64,000 bases of DNA from Saccharomycopsis fibuligera x Saccharomycopsis cf. fibuligera (lineage: Eukaryota; Ascomycota; Saccharomycetes; Ascoideales; Saccharomycopsidaceae). The notes below the pieces were generated by a model that made no database searches, was not told the DNA's origin, and was given only the letters and a program-made list of their open reading frames with translations. The position numbers were made by a program, and so were the translations under genes. Of this stretch, positions 18,111 to 29,076 are shown piece by piece (the stretch's first letter is position 1; every line of letters starts with the position of its first letter). Location: positions 4,699,501-4,763,500 of the forward strand of contig CP012809.1 in the NCBI GenBank assembly GCA_001936135.1, in the 5' to 3' direction.

Positions 18111-20906
18111 TTACTCATCGTCAGAAAATTCATCGTTATCGTCATCGTAAAAACCTTCTCTAGGTTCACCTCCGCTAATTTGTTCTTCTTTCAACTCTTC
18201 TCTTTTTCTTTTATTATTCTTTTTCGCATCCTTCTTCTTATTTCTTATCTGTTTTCTTTCCTCAATTTGCTCCTTTTGAGCTTTCTTTTGCTCTGCCAAT
18301 TTAAGCAATCTCTCTTGATGCTTTTGAGATTTCTTAATCACATCAATTACATCAACTGAATCATAACCAATAATATTACCATGCCCCGTACCTTTGAGCA
18401 TCACATCAGCCATATTCACAAGTCCGTTACTCAAGTATTTCCCGCTACCACCAGACCCACCAAATTTAAGTCTTTGCTGCAAAAGCTGATTAAGCTGATA
18501 TTTTTTCCCTTGAATTTTTTTTTGATCTAATTGTTTGTTCAACTTTTTGTTACGATTCTTGGTCAACACGTCATCCTCAAAATCAGACAAATCATCGATT
18601 TCCAAATCTTTGGCCACTTTGGAAGCCCAGGAGTCTTCTTTGGATAACGAGCTCTTGTTGACTTCAGATTCTGCTAATTCTCCAGCTATTTCTGAGCGTT
18701 CTCTTAATTGATCTAGAATCGATACTTGAATAGGTAAAAGTTTCACATCATCATTCATAGCTTCCACCTTAGCGGCAATTTGCCTTTCTGCTTCTTTTCT
18801 ATCCTCCATGCCTGCCATTTGTTTTTCGAGTTGTTTTTTCTTCATCTTTATAGACTCATCCAAAATTAATTTCCGCAATCTTCTAAGTGGGCCACCAGCT
18901 TCCTGAGGAGAACACAACATGATCGAAACACCTTCTTTGCCAGCTCTACCAGTTCTACCAGAACGATGAATATATAAGTCAGCAGATCTTGGCAAATGAT
19001 AATGTACAACATGATCAATACTTGGAATATCTAAGCCTCTAGCTGCCACATCGGTTGCAATTAATACCACAGTTTCTTTGCGCTTATTTGTACCAGAAGC
19101 AGCAGCTGCTAATGTACAACTTTTTTGAAAATTTTCTAAATTTCTCAAACGTTGCTTTTGCAACATGGAAGAATGGATACAGAACGCTTTAATTTTTAAA
19201 AATTTCAAAAAAGAATTTAATCTTTTGACAGAATCGATTGAGTTTGTAAATATAAGAGTTGAACCAGTGTACAATATTAAGAAATAGTACAAGTACAAAT
19301 CTCTGTTGGTGGCATCACATTCAATCAAAGCTTCAGAAACAGACCCAGAAACAATTTCTTTGGGATTGACATTCACGAGCTTCGGATATTTGTCTTTGAA
19401 TTGCAACTTAGCTTTCAAGAACTCAATAATTTCTGTATCGTCGGTCAATGATTCTTCTTCTTCAAATTTTTTACCACCTTTACCTCCCTTCCCTTTACTC
19501 TTGCCCTTAGTCTTTTTACTGGTATTTTTTTTCTCGGCAACCTTTTTAACATTTTTATCCAATTTGTGAAATAATGCCTTGGAGAAAGTTGCGGAAAATA
19601 CCAAAGTTTGCCATTTAGTTCTTTTATGGTTTTGTAATCTAATCTTGCCCAAAACTTCAATAATTTTTTCTAATTCCCCAAAATGGCCATCTTGCAATAA
19701 TCTATCAGCTTCATCCAAAGTCAACATTTCAATACTGGAAAGCCTGTTCAATATATCATTGTTATTCAACTCAATAAGCTCGAGAAAACGCCCTGGAGTC
19801 GCGATCACAATCCCTGGGTTATAACTCAACAATCTTTCTTGCTTTTGAATCGATAACCCACCAGTTATTGATACAATTAAAGTTTTCGGGTTCTTAATTG
19901 GATAATGTTCAACAATCTTAAGCAAGTGATTATACACTTGTTTGGCAAGTTCTCTAGTAGGGGTGAAAATGACACCTATTGGGGTAGTAAGCGCTTGATT
20001 TTGATTTTCTTTTAACCTTAGCAAGAAACGCTCTAAGATAGGCAACCCGTAAGCCAAAGTTTTACCGGAACCGGTAGAAGCCTTACCAATTATATCAAAA
20101 TTTTTGATACCAATTGGAATACATTCTTTTTGAACCAATGTTGGCTTGGTGAAATTGAGTTTTGATAAGGCGTTTAAAGAATATTTGCTCAACGACATGT
20201 CTGACCAGTTATCAATAAAGTCAGAATCTAACGTAACATTATTAATCTCATCATTTTCGTCGATGATATTAGTAAGTTTATTTGAGCTCATATTTTCCTT
20301 GTAGTCTGCGAGTAAGTCTTCATCTAAATCATCGTCGTTTCTTTCATCATTATCCACGTCATTCAATAAGCTGGTCACTTGTGGGGCTTCTCCTTCACTT
20401 TCGTCTTCAGAGGCATCACTAAAACCAGTAAATTCATCATCATCATCCTCATTATCCTTATCGTGATCTTCATCATCATCATCATCTTCTTCTTCTTCTT
20501 CTTCGTAATTGCCGCTTGAGCCAGCTTGTTGACGCTCCTCTTCTTCTCTGTCAAGCTCTTCCTCTTCCTCTTCAGTTAATAGAGAAAAATTCTTTTTGGA
20601 CTTTACTTCTTTCTCCGAATTGTTTCTAAGTTTAGAAGTATCTTTGACCACAAACTGAGCTTTACCATCAATGTACTTAACATCAACACCTTCAATTTCT
20701 TCTAAACCAAAAAAACCTTCCACCACATCCACTGACTTAGAAATTTTAACATTATTCCATTTCAAATCATTGGCGGAAATCACTTTGCCGCTCTTTTTTG
20801 ATGTGCTTTCTACGCTTTTGTTATCTGCGATAGCATCAGATTTCAACTTCTTGGAACCAGAAGCCTTCACTTTGTTTGAAATCTTTTGTTTCTTCAACAC
20901 CACCAT
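18111..20906 (-). CDS. MAK5: Nucleolar DEAD-box RNA helicase Mak5 (60S biogenesis)
   Basis: 931 aa from the ATG at 20906 (MVVLKKQKISNK); the frame opens 17 codons earlier at an ATG at 20957, but Mak5 proteins start with a basic stretch like the one at 20906. The Mak5 hallmark FGLEEIEGVDVKYIDGK is near the N-terminus, followed by a long acidic domain. Helicase motifs: ASTGSGKT (about 274-281), PTRELAKQ, ITGG, ATPGR, DEAD (about 399), SAT (about 437), and HRSGRTGRAG (about 646). A Lys/Gly-rich insert (KTKGKSKGKGGKGGKK) lies between SAT and motif IV. Family distinction from Drs1 rests on IIGKASTGSGKTLAYGLPIL and the N-terminal block. S. cerevisiae Mak5 is 773 aa; the excess is low-complexity. 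PAC and RRPE lie about 90-110 bases upstream. Confidence 0.92.
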   Translation of the reverse strand: MVVLKKQKISNKVKASGSKKLKSDAIADNKSVESTSKKSGKVISANDLKWNNVKISKSVDVVEGFFGLEEIEGVDVKYIDGKAQFVVKDTSKLRNNSEKEVKSKKNFSLLTEEEEEELDREEEERQQAGSSGNYEEEEEEDDDDDEDHDKDNEDDDDEFTGFSDASEDESEGEAPQVTSLLNDVDNDERNDDDLDEDLLADYKENMSSNKLTNIIDENDEINNVTLDSDFIDNWSDMSLSKYSLNALSKLNFTKPTLVQKECIPIGIKNFDIIGKASTGSGKTLAYGLPILERFLLRLKENQNQALTTPIGVIFTPTRELAKQVYNHLLKIVEHYPIKNPKTLIVSITGGLSIQKQERLLSYNPGIVIATPGRFLELIELNNNDILNRLSSIEMLTLDEADRLLQDGHFGELEKIIEVLGKIRLQNHKRTKWQTLVFSATFSKALFHKLDKNVKKVAEKKNTSKKTKGKSKGKGGKGGKKFEEEESLTDDTEIIEFLKAKLQFKDKYPKLVNVNPKEIVSGSVSEALIECDATNRDLYLYYFLILYTGSTLIFTNSIDSVKRLNSFLKFLKIKAFCIHSSMLQKQRLRNLENFQKSCTLAAAASGTNKRKETVVLIATDVAARGLDIPSIDHVVHYHLPRSADLYIHRSGRTGRAGKEGVSIMLCSPQEAGGPLRRLRKLILDESIKMKKKQLEKQMAGMEDRKEAERQIAAKVEAMNDDVKLLPIQVSILDQLRERSEIAGELAESEVNKSSLSKEDSWASKVAKDLEIDDLSDFEDDVLTKNRNKKLNKQLDQKKIQGKKYQLNQLLQQRLKFGGSGGSGKYLSNGLVNMADVMLKGTGHGNIIGYDSVDVIDVIKKSQKHQERLLKLAEQKKAQKEQIEERKQIRNKKKDAKKNNKRKREELKEEQISGGEPREGFYDDDNDEFSDDE

Positions 20907-23471
20907 TTTATACAAACTGTTCTTAAGGCTTAAATTGTCCATTACATACGTCTTCATGCCTTATTCCAGTTTACAGATTTCGATATACACCTCTAAAATT
21001 TTTTTCTGATAGATGAGGTTACCCTATTTACCATTAAAATGGTATACTCTTTTTATGTCACATGATACATATGCTTACACGGGGTTAGAAACCCTTATCA
21101 CGTTCCAACTGACGCGTCGCATATTTTCCGTTTTTTACTGCATGGACAGAAGAAGAATCATCGTCGACGCATTTTTTCCTTTATTTATCCGTTTCAGCAG
21201 TACGATGATTTGCAGATCAAAGCTTAGGCCGATAATTGTAGGATCTCGCCACTACCCATAAATATAAAAGAAAAACATGCGAATAATTAATTGGCAATCG
21301 AGAACTTCTAAAATGTTTTGGTAACTCTCTAATTTATATAGTCTGTTGTATTATCTACCATTTTTATTTACACGTGGGACAGTTTTGTACAATAGTGAAT
21401 TACTATCCTATTGTTCAGATAGTGTTCCTCACAAGAAATTCTAGCTCTTGCATCTGGAGCACAGTAAACAATTAACAGTGAAGTGTAACATTACTATTTT
21501 AGAAGTTACAGTGTTACATTGCGCGTCTGCTTTGCTGTTGTGCTGCTTGGCTTTAAGGTTTAAGATCCAGCTTGCTTCAGCTGCAAAACACACTATCTGA
21601 TTGTACACATATTTTTGGCTGCGGTGATATCGTGTTCCAAATAGGGATGCCATCAAACTTTATTTGTTTGCCTGACTCAACAAAAGAAGAGAAATAAAAG
21701 CTATAAGACAACATTGTGCATATACCTTGCTCGCGATCGTTCAATTTCCGTTTATCGTTGACTTCGCGCTATTTTCATCGCTAAACCCGTTTCTGAATCT
21801 TCAAAAGCAGCCGCAATCAATCCTTTCTCACAAGTTACTAAAGTAATTATTAATGTCGATCCTCAGTGCCCAGTATGACCGCCTCCCCCTTTGTACTGCT
21901 AAACTTTTCATAATTGCCCTTGTTGTAGTTAGCGAGCAATTAGCATTCCTGAGTAAAACACAGAAGTCGTGTTGCTTTATAATCATTAAGCACTGAAATG
22001 CCATTTATTGCAACTTTAGATTGCCACAATATCAAACAGCATCGGATCAACGGAACAAATAATAGAACTCGATAGGAGGTAGACTGTTCACTTACAAAGT
22101 GCAGTGTCGATTGAAGTTTCCCTTTTCTGGTCGTATTTGTTCCTCTGTGCAGTCATACTGCTCTGATACTTCTTCTGATTCAAAGCGCATTTTTATTGTA
22201 CGTTCTTCCTCGAACTCTTCTAGAAAATAATTTACAGAAATAGCACATGAAGTAGAAAGTCAAAAACGGTGCCGTGATTATAACTAACGAGTTTTTCACC
22301 GGATGGACTGAAGTGAACCCTAAAGCTTGCAAAAATCAAGCAAGAATTTATGCACCTAAGAGGCCAGTTTTCAATATGGCAACATCCGTCTCTTTTTGTA
22401 TAACTTTAGTACGCTCAGGTCCATCAACTTCTAACGAAGGTATACAAAAAAGGAGCATATAAACACTAACGGCTACAACATGTGAGACAGTTTTGTTTTG
22501 TCTTAGACAGTTGAAAATTTGTTTTGTTTAATGCAGAAGTGATTCCCCAAACTTTTGGAACCGCAAATGTGCAGACAACAACATTAACACTCTGAAATGT
22601 TCTTTATAGCTATTTTAGTATTACAAAGAAAGATCTTGCGCCTCTTGATGGAAATAAACATAAACACTGTGATCACTTATGAAAATTCTTTTATTGACTG
22701 ATCAACTGTAACTTTTGTGGGCAAGTATTAGCGATTGCAATTTGCTGGTGATTTGCAATGCGTTTGTCTTAATCTGAGCCTATTGTTGCGTCAAGAATTA
22801 CTGCTTTCCAATTTGCAGCGGAAAACATGGTACTAGCATGAAAAAAACGAACGAAGTGTACTAACCCTGAAAAAAATTTGAAAGAGATGAATTAAGATTA
22901 ACAACGCAGAGATCTCGTTCCGAATAAATTCTATGTCAATATTGGTTTTTGGTGTTTACTTGGAAAATATGAATAACAGAAAGGGGCACATTACAAAGAA
23001 TGTAAATGCCAAATAGTCAGTTTCTTTGAGAAAACTATTTTGTTTTTAAAAGTCAAACCGCATGGGTTTAATTTGAGCTTCAGCTGAGTCAAAAAATAAT
23101 AAAAAAAGGAAAAAAAAGCTTACTTGGAAAAAAAAACTTCGCGATCTAAATAATTCCATTAAGGGTTTCTTCGAGCCAACATCGCAAATCTTTCTCGAGA
23201 ATGCTGAAACATCCGGAATAATGTGCTTGTAGCCGTTTATCCCGGCAGACTAAAAGTTCCGCTTTAATAAACAGAAGACGTAAAGATTAAAAAAGAACAA
23301 AAAATAATAATGATAGCGATATCTCAGTAAATTATAATATATATGGAACCAAACCAAAAAAACAACGACTCAAAAACTCGTATATGCAGAAAAAAAAATT
23401 ATGCACGTCAAGACCAAAGCATATACTATGTAGAAATAAGTAAACACGAAACAAATTAGGAAAAAACAATA
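20907..23471. other. Long spacer upstream of MAK5 (2.57 kb)
   Basis: Contains the MAK5 promoter motifs at 20995-21017. Beyond about 21.3 kb I find no ORF with coding character, no tRNA, and no recognisable snRNA, RNase P or SRP RNA core. The spacer separates the MAK5 5' end from the DPH1 3' end, so only one promoter is needed here, and the length is unusual for a yeast. Confidence 0.45.
20995..21017 (-). promoter_or_regulatory. RRPE and PAC motif pair of MAK5
   Basis: AAAATTTTTTT at 20995-21005 (RRPE-like) and GATGAG at 21012-21017 (PAC core), spaced six bases apart and 89-111 bases upstream of the MAK5 ATG at 20906. Close pairing of these two elements is typical of ribosome-biogenesis genes in yeasts. 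Confidence 0.65.
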
Positions 23472-24806
23472 TTAAGTAGCTCTAGCAGGTATCGTTCCTC
23501 TACCATAACCATCTTTTGCATAATAATCCATTGGATAGAAGTTTTCATTGAATGGAACGTCTTCTTTGAATAACACCATTGCCTCATATGGAGTCAATAG
23601 TGGCTTATCAAAAGCATAACCCCAGTCAATAGACAATCTTGGACACGCCACTTGAATAAAACAATCAATATCATCAAACATGGCCAACTTGAAAGGGAAC
23701 ACTTCAGATAAAATTATCTTAACCACAGTTTTTCCATTCTTTGCTAATGTTTTTTCGATATTAGCTAAGGTCTGATTATTCCCCTGTCTACCCAAACCTC
23801 CAAGAATAAGGCCAAACTTTTGTCCTTTTTGCGCTTCTTGAACCGCCGATGTTCTAACTTGTACCATTTGCTTAAAATCATAGTACTCTCTAGTGAATTT
23901 TCTGGAGTATGGGTCATACCTATAAGCCGGGATATCTGGGTTATGAATCATTGCGCTTTCTAAATGGAAACGACCATCCCCCACGTAAATCATCGCATCA
24001 ATATCCTGGTGATTCAATTTTGTGGATGTGCATCCCAAAACTTCACCTTTAGATAATGGAGAAATCTGTGGTGGGATAATGTACATTTTTTTGGCTACTT
24101 GAGTATCATTTTCAAATCGGACTTTGATTTCGTGAATTGAAGGATTGAACTGAATTGTGCCAAAAGCAGCAATTTTCGAACCTTCTTCAAAATTCTTTTG
24201 AATTGTATTGAAAAGATGATTGGTGTCAATATTGATGGTAACAAAGACATACAAAATCTTAATTTTGGTAACATCGATCGGCACCAAACAAGAATGTGCA
24301 TAATGGATAATGTAATCGCAACCCAATGATCTGGCAGTATAGTCATCTATACAACAAGCACCATAACTGACGTCTCCCATGATAATCACTTCAACATTGC
24401 AAAAATTCTGCAAAATATCGGAGATAACCAATGAATAAATCAAAAGACCTTCCGGCATTTGTAAAGCTACTTTCCTAGCATTGTTCTTCCGAATATTCCA
24501 AACAGTCTTGTGTATTTCAAAGTTATAATTGGAAGGAAGTAATTTGATTGCCTGATTGAGCTCCTTATCTTGAAGGATATCATCGGGAATATGAGTAACT
24601 AGTCTGTTGAAACTTCGCGGTTTAGCTGCTTTTCTAACTAAAGCTTTTCTGTCTTCTGGATTGGTGACAACATGAGCAGCCTTCTTGGAGCCAGCAAATC
24701 TTCTTCTCTGGGGAACTTTGCTGGCTGTGACAGTTTTATTTTCTGGTTGTGGAGTGTTGGTATTTTTAGCGTCGGCTCCGTCAGCCGTCTGTTCTGCGGT
24801 AGTCAT
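23472..24806 (-). CDS. DPH1: 2-(3-amino-3-carboxypropyl)histidine synthase subunit Dph1
   Basis: 444 aa (S. cerevisiae 425). The three cysteines that bind the non-canonical radical-SAM 4Fe-4S cluster are visible in DVSYGACCIDD (about 151), HYAHSCLVP (about 173) and VACPRLSIDWGYAF (about 395). The blocks KVALQMPEGLLIYS, YVGDGRFHLESAMI and GLILGGLGRQGN also fit. With Dph2 it transfers the aminocarboxypropyl group of SAM to the histidine of elongation factor 2, the first step of diphthamide synthesis. The N-terminal 60 residues are low-complexity and variable. PAC and RRPE-like motifs lie 148-176 bases upstream. Confidence 0.96.
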   Translation of the reverse strand: MTTAEQTADGADAKNTNTPQPENKTVTASKVPQRRRFAGSKKAAHVVTNPEDRKALVRKAAKPRSFNRLVTHIPDDILQDKELNQAIKLLPSNYNFEIHKTVWNIRKNNARKVALQMPEGLLIYSLVISDILQNFCNVEVIIMGDVSYGACCIDDYTARSLGCDYIIHYAHSCLVPIDVTKIKILYVFVTINIDTNHLFNTIQKNFEEGSKIAAFGTIQFNPSIHEIKVRFENDTQVAKKMYIIPPQISPLSKGEVLGCTSTKLNHQDIDAMIYVGDGRFHLESAMIHNPDIPAYRYDPYSRKFTREYYDFKQMVQVRTSAVQEAQKGQKFGLILGGLGRQGNNQTLANIEKTLAKNGKTVVKIILSEVFPFKLAMFDDIDCFIQVACPRLSIDWGYAFDKPLLTPYEAMVLFKEDVPFNENFYPMDYYAKDGYGRGTIPARAT

Positions 24807-27800
24807 ATTTTCTATCGTTTTATTATTTATTGAAAATTTCCCCTTATTAACGACCGCTAAAAAAGCTGCTTTGATATGATGATTATCTTTTGCCTATCAC
24901 ACTTTTGTTGCTTTCACTTGCAATAAAAACTTTCATAAACGCTTACGAATCACCTCATCGAGTATCAAAAAATTTTTTTTTTGATTTTCTCGTTCGCAAA
25001 CTTTTTAGGACAAAGATCCGTTCTAAGCATGCAGATGCCATGTACCGTCTTCGTGGGACTTTTCACGGCTTCAAGACTTAAAGAGCATATGAGTAAACAA
25101 AAACCAGTGTACAAAAAAACTGCCAGCCTCACTCGGGGCAACTTCAAAATATGCATCTTTTTATTTAGTCTTACGATTTCCCCAGACTATTAAAGTTCAG
25201 TATATCGTTTCCAATTTAAGAAGGTTTGTTTTGCTATTTACAGTTTGTATACTTTTCAAAATGAAAGCCTTGCCCTTTACGAGCAGCTTTATTTTCCCAA
25301 GCATCTCTCTAATGTATATTAATAAACTGAAAAGACTAACATCTAATCGGAAATTGACCTTCTCAGTCACGTTCCGTCTACCGGTAGTATTCGCGGATTC
25401 CGTGAGTTCGATTTTTGCCTTGAATAGAAAAAAAATATTAAGTGACTAGTATTGCGTTTCTGCCGGATATTGACAGAAATTGTAATTTACATAAAGGCGT
25501 ATTTTAATATTTTAACAAGCTATTTTTATGTCACCGACCCTTCAATACCGACAACGGAATCACAAAAAATTTTACCATTTTTTATTTTCGTTCTCGAATC
25601 ATGCCTAAATCTCGCATAGCTCTTCTTCCCTTTGGACATGGCTTGTCAATATGACGAGATCTTACTCGTATTATTTATGTTTACTTAGCTATCTTTCTCG
25701 TAGTGTTAAATTACAAGACACGACTAAATACTACTTCAATGACATCTGTTGTTCTAAATGACATCTCTGTCGTCACCGACTCTTCTGCTGCTCAAACTTT
25801 ATATTGTATAGTACTTTTCATGTTACATACTCAAAGCAAATGCTATGATTTTTATTCTACTGATTATGTAGTATCAAAATCTGATCAACGAATCTTTTCT
25901 TTAGCAAGCTACAAGATTATTTAATCTCAAAATAGCCCTTTTTTATAAATCAACTGTCCTTTACAAAACGAAGCAAAAAAAGAAAAAAAAAGTAAAAATA
26001 AAAAGGCTGCGGTGTATCGTTTTCGAATGACCGGCTGCTCATAACCTAATCGGTCTTATTTATTCGTTTTTCGAAGTAAGAAATTGAAGCTTTAAATCAG
26101 AACCTTAAAGTGGTGAACCCAAAAGGATATTATTTCCGCTTATAAAAAGATAAATTTTTGAATGTTAACCAGTTGCAAGAAAATGAGTGCCATTACATGT
26201 TTCCGTAATATTCAAAAATCTCCAAAAAAGAATTATAATGTTTTTGATTTATACCTCATAAAAAACAAAAAAAAAAAAATACTTTATGCACACATAAGTG
26301 GAAGTAGGCTTTTTCGTTTATTAATTTTCAAAAATTATAAGATATTCGTGAAAATAATGTTTATCTAAAAAACTCTAAAGTTGCGACTAATCTTTTAGAA
26401 TTGTACACTATAATATATTAGTATAGTTTTAAATAAGAAATATGAATAAACTCAATCTAACATATAATTGCCTTGATTTTTTAAGCATAAAGCAATCTCG
26501 AAATTGTGGCCTAGATTCAATATAGCGAGTAAATTCAACACCACCTTTTTTACAATTTTAGAGCTTAGAGCTCGAAACGTTTTAACTTTTTTTTTGGTTC
26601 TAATTTCTTCTCATACATTTTGCTCAAATTGGCTCTGGGACACCTATATATTGATTTTTGTTGCTGGCAGAGAAAAAAATAATTGAAAAACGAACGAACA
26701 AACAAGCAAACAAAGAAACTGGCTAAACTCCAGGCAACTGATAATACCCTCCCACTTTTAGTAAGTTTGATTCAGTTCTGGTCAGTTGCCAGTACAGTAG
26801 TGAGGCAAGAAAGCCGCTTTTTGGCGTTCATTTATTCTTCATTCCAAGCACAATAACAATTCTTCCACTAAGTATCTTAAAAAAATGACTTATTTTGCTT
26901 TTATTTCAAACTACGTTTTCGCTGATTTTGGTTCTGCTTTCATATCAAGTACATGATGAAGTGCAGTAGAGCCTAGCAAGCTGCAGTAAAAAAATAGATG
27001 GTGGCAGTCCACGCGTATCAGCGAAACCCGCGTTAGTTGAACATCGCATTGCATACTTTCTGCTAGTTTTTTGCATGCATGGGGCTTCGGACCATGCATT
27101 GCATATTGATACAGGAAGCTAGGAGATTGCGGGTAAATTTTTTCTAAAAGTACTTATGATACTCTCGTACGGTGGAAAATAAGGATGCAAACAGACAAAG
27201 CTAATGAGCATCTTTTCTGCAGTCTTGCGGCCTATCAACACAAAGATGGCCATCAACAAGACAAAATATTGCATTTTTACCTGCATCCTGGTAAAGCAGC
27301 GACACAGATTTGCATCTGTAGATGCTTGAACAGATAGCCAGACAGCTTGAAAACAAGCAAAAAGGCATATAGGCAAATAATTGATTGTAATAGTTTTAAC
27401 TCGGATGTCAAAGAGTTTGGGTATATGGCTCACAATTTTATTCAATTGTTCGATTTATCTTATTTCTTGCCTTTTTCGTTACGGTTTTTTGCCCACAGTC
27501 TCTTGTCACTCCCATAGCACTCCAAAGACTATTGCAGAAGAGTACATTGCAGCACTCATTGCATTAGTTGCCTTTGTTTTTGGCCTGATAATCGTGATTT
27601 TTTGAGCTAATGCACAAGCACATTTTGCAGACAGGTTGCAGACAGGTTGCAGGGAGGCGCGCCGAGGGCGGGTTGGCCGTAAACAGTGCTTTACAACACA
27701 CAAAAGCAACAATTTCATAAAAAACGAGAACGAAAATCGGAACATAACCACGTAAAAAACGTTACAAAAAAAGGGAAAATATTGCTGGTTTTCAACTCAT

Positions 27801-28409
27801 CAGCCCAGTTTATTGACTCCTTTTAGCTGCTGATTGAAAAAAAAAAATCATGTTTTTAGGTTTTTTTTCGCCGTGGGGGTTTAGCAGAAATTTGTGTAAT
27901 CTCTATCTATATATATTGGAATTAACTCCGGGTGCGTAGTCGTTTTCCTCTTTAAAAAATATTTTCTGAACCCACTCTATTTGTCGGTAGATTTCAAAAT
28001 TGTTAATTTCCCACTTGTTCATCTATTTTTTAGCTTGAGGACTATTCCATCTAACTATCTTACAGATCTCCAGGTTTTTTTTTAAATAAAAAGAAGGAAA
28101 GATAAAACGCACAAAGCTAAAACTTCAATCGGTGATCTTCTGCTTACAATTTCTCGCGTATTCAAGGTTTGTTGTCGCTCAAAGTCGATTGTTCATATCC
28201 TGCACCTTGACAAAAGAAACGTCTCTCTATATTGCTGGCATATTATAGCTAATTGTTGTGGGTTTTTCTTATACATCCTTGGTGCACTACTTTCTCTTTT
28301 CACATATATATCTTCAGACTTTCTCATTTAGGCTGTTTTCTTTCCTGATTTCCTTGTTCTTTTCTACTCCGCGGTTTCCCTTTCTCTCTGGCAATTTCTG
28401 TTTTTCTCA
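24807..28409. other. Long divergent spacer DPH1 / Ste12-like gene (3.6 kb)
   Basis: No supported gene. The DPH1 end has PAC/RRPE-like motifs. The Ste12-like end has a TATA-like run (CTATATATATTGG, about 27907-27919) and a pyrimidine-rich leader from about 28250. Between them I see a direct repeat GCAGACAGGTT (27627-27637, 27638-27648) next to a short GC-rich island (27650-27677, including GGCGCGCC). Long upstream regions are common for yeast developmental regulators, so much of this may be regulatory DNA. Confidence 0.45.
24954..24982 (-). promoter_or_regulatory. PAC and RRPE-like pair of DPH1
   Basis: CTCATCG at 24954-24960 is the reverse of the PAC core CGATGAG, and A6T10 at 24967-24982 is RRPE-like. 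They lie 148-176 bases upstream of the DPH1 ATG, spaced as in MAK5. Confidence 0.5.
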
Positions 28410-29045
28410 ATGATAATGTCAGAGTATAACACTAACCTTCAATACTTTCTCGCCGACAACAACAGTACCACGTCCAATAACAAACCTTTTCCTCCATTCC
28501 ATCCAAGTGCTTCTGCAATGTCTCACCAAAATAACACAGGGGAGTTTTACAATCCCACGAATACTGGTTACTATTGGAGTAACAGTATTGTACTGGGCGG
28601 CACTAGCAGTTCTCCTAATAACTTCAGCGCCGTTTTAACTAGTCAAAATAATAGTGATAGCAACAACAATAATAACCTCAGTGGTCTTTATAGCTACAAC
28701 TCCAGCAATTATTCAACTAGCCCGAACCAAAATTATCAAACTGTTTCTAGTCATAATGGCACTGGCACCCAAGACTCACAACATCAGTATACAGCATCTT
28801 CCTCCGTTATGCCAAACTCATCCACATCTACCGCTTCCTCATACAATTCTCTTGAAAATAATGGTGCTCAAGCTATGGACTACAACCAGACGAACCAATT
28901 CAACGTTCCACAACCACCGCAAAGTTACGTCGGCCAGCAGCCGCTTCCTCAAGGAAAACGTTACTCAGTTTCTTACTCAATGGGCTCCGGCTTCCCAGTT
29001 TCCTACCATAACCCCAACATCAATATGTATACCAATGATAGCTAC

Positions 29046-29076
<31 letters not shown>

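Noticed and set aside
18111-20906. Drs1 as the identity of the DEAD-box gene
   Set aside because: Drs1 was considered, but the N-terminal FGLEEIEGVDV block and the IIGKASTGSGKT version of motif I are Mak5 features.
25703-25924. 73-codon ORF upstream of the Ste12-like gene
   Set aside because: Too short and isolated; no motif, although the first 20 residues look less random than most.
27119-27445. 108-codon ORF in the Ste12-like upstream region
   Set aside because: Begins at TTG, no family resemblance and no coding bias.
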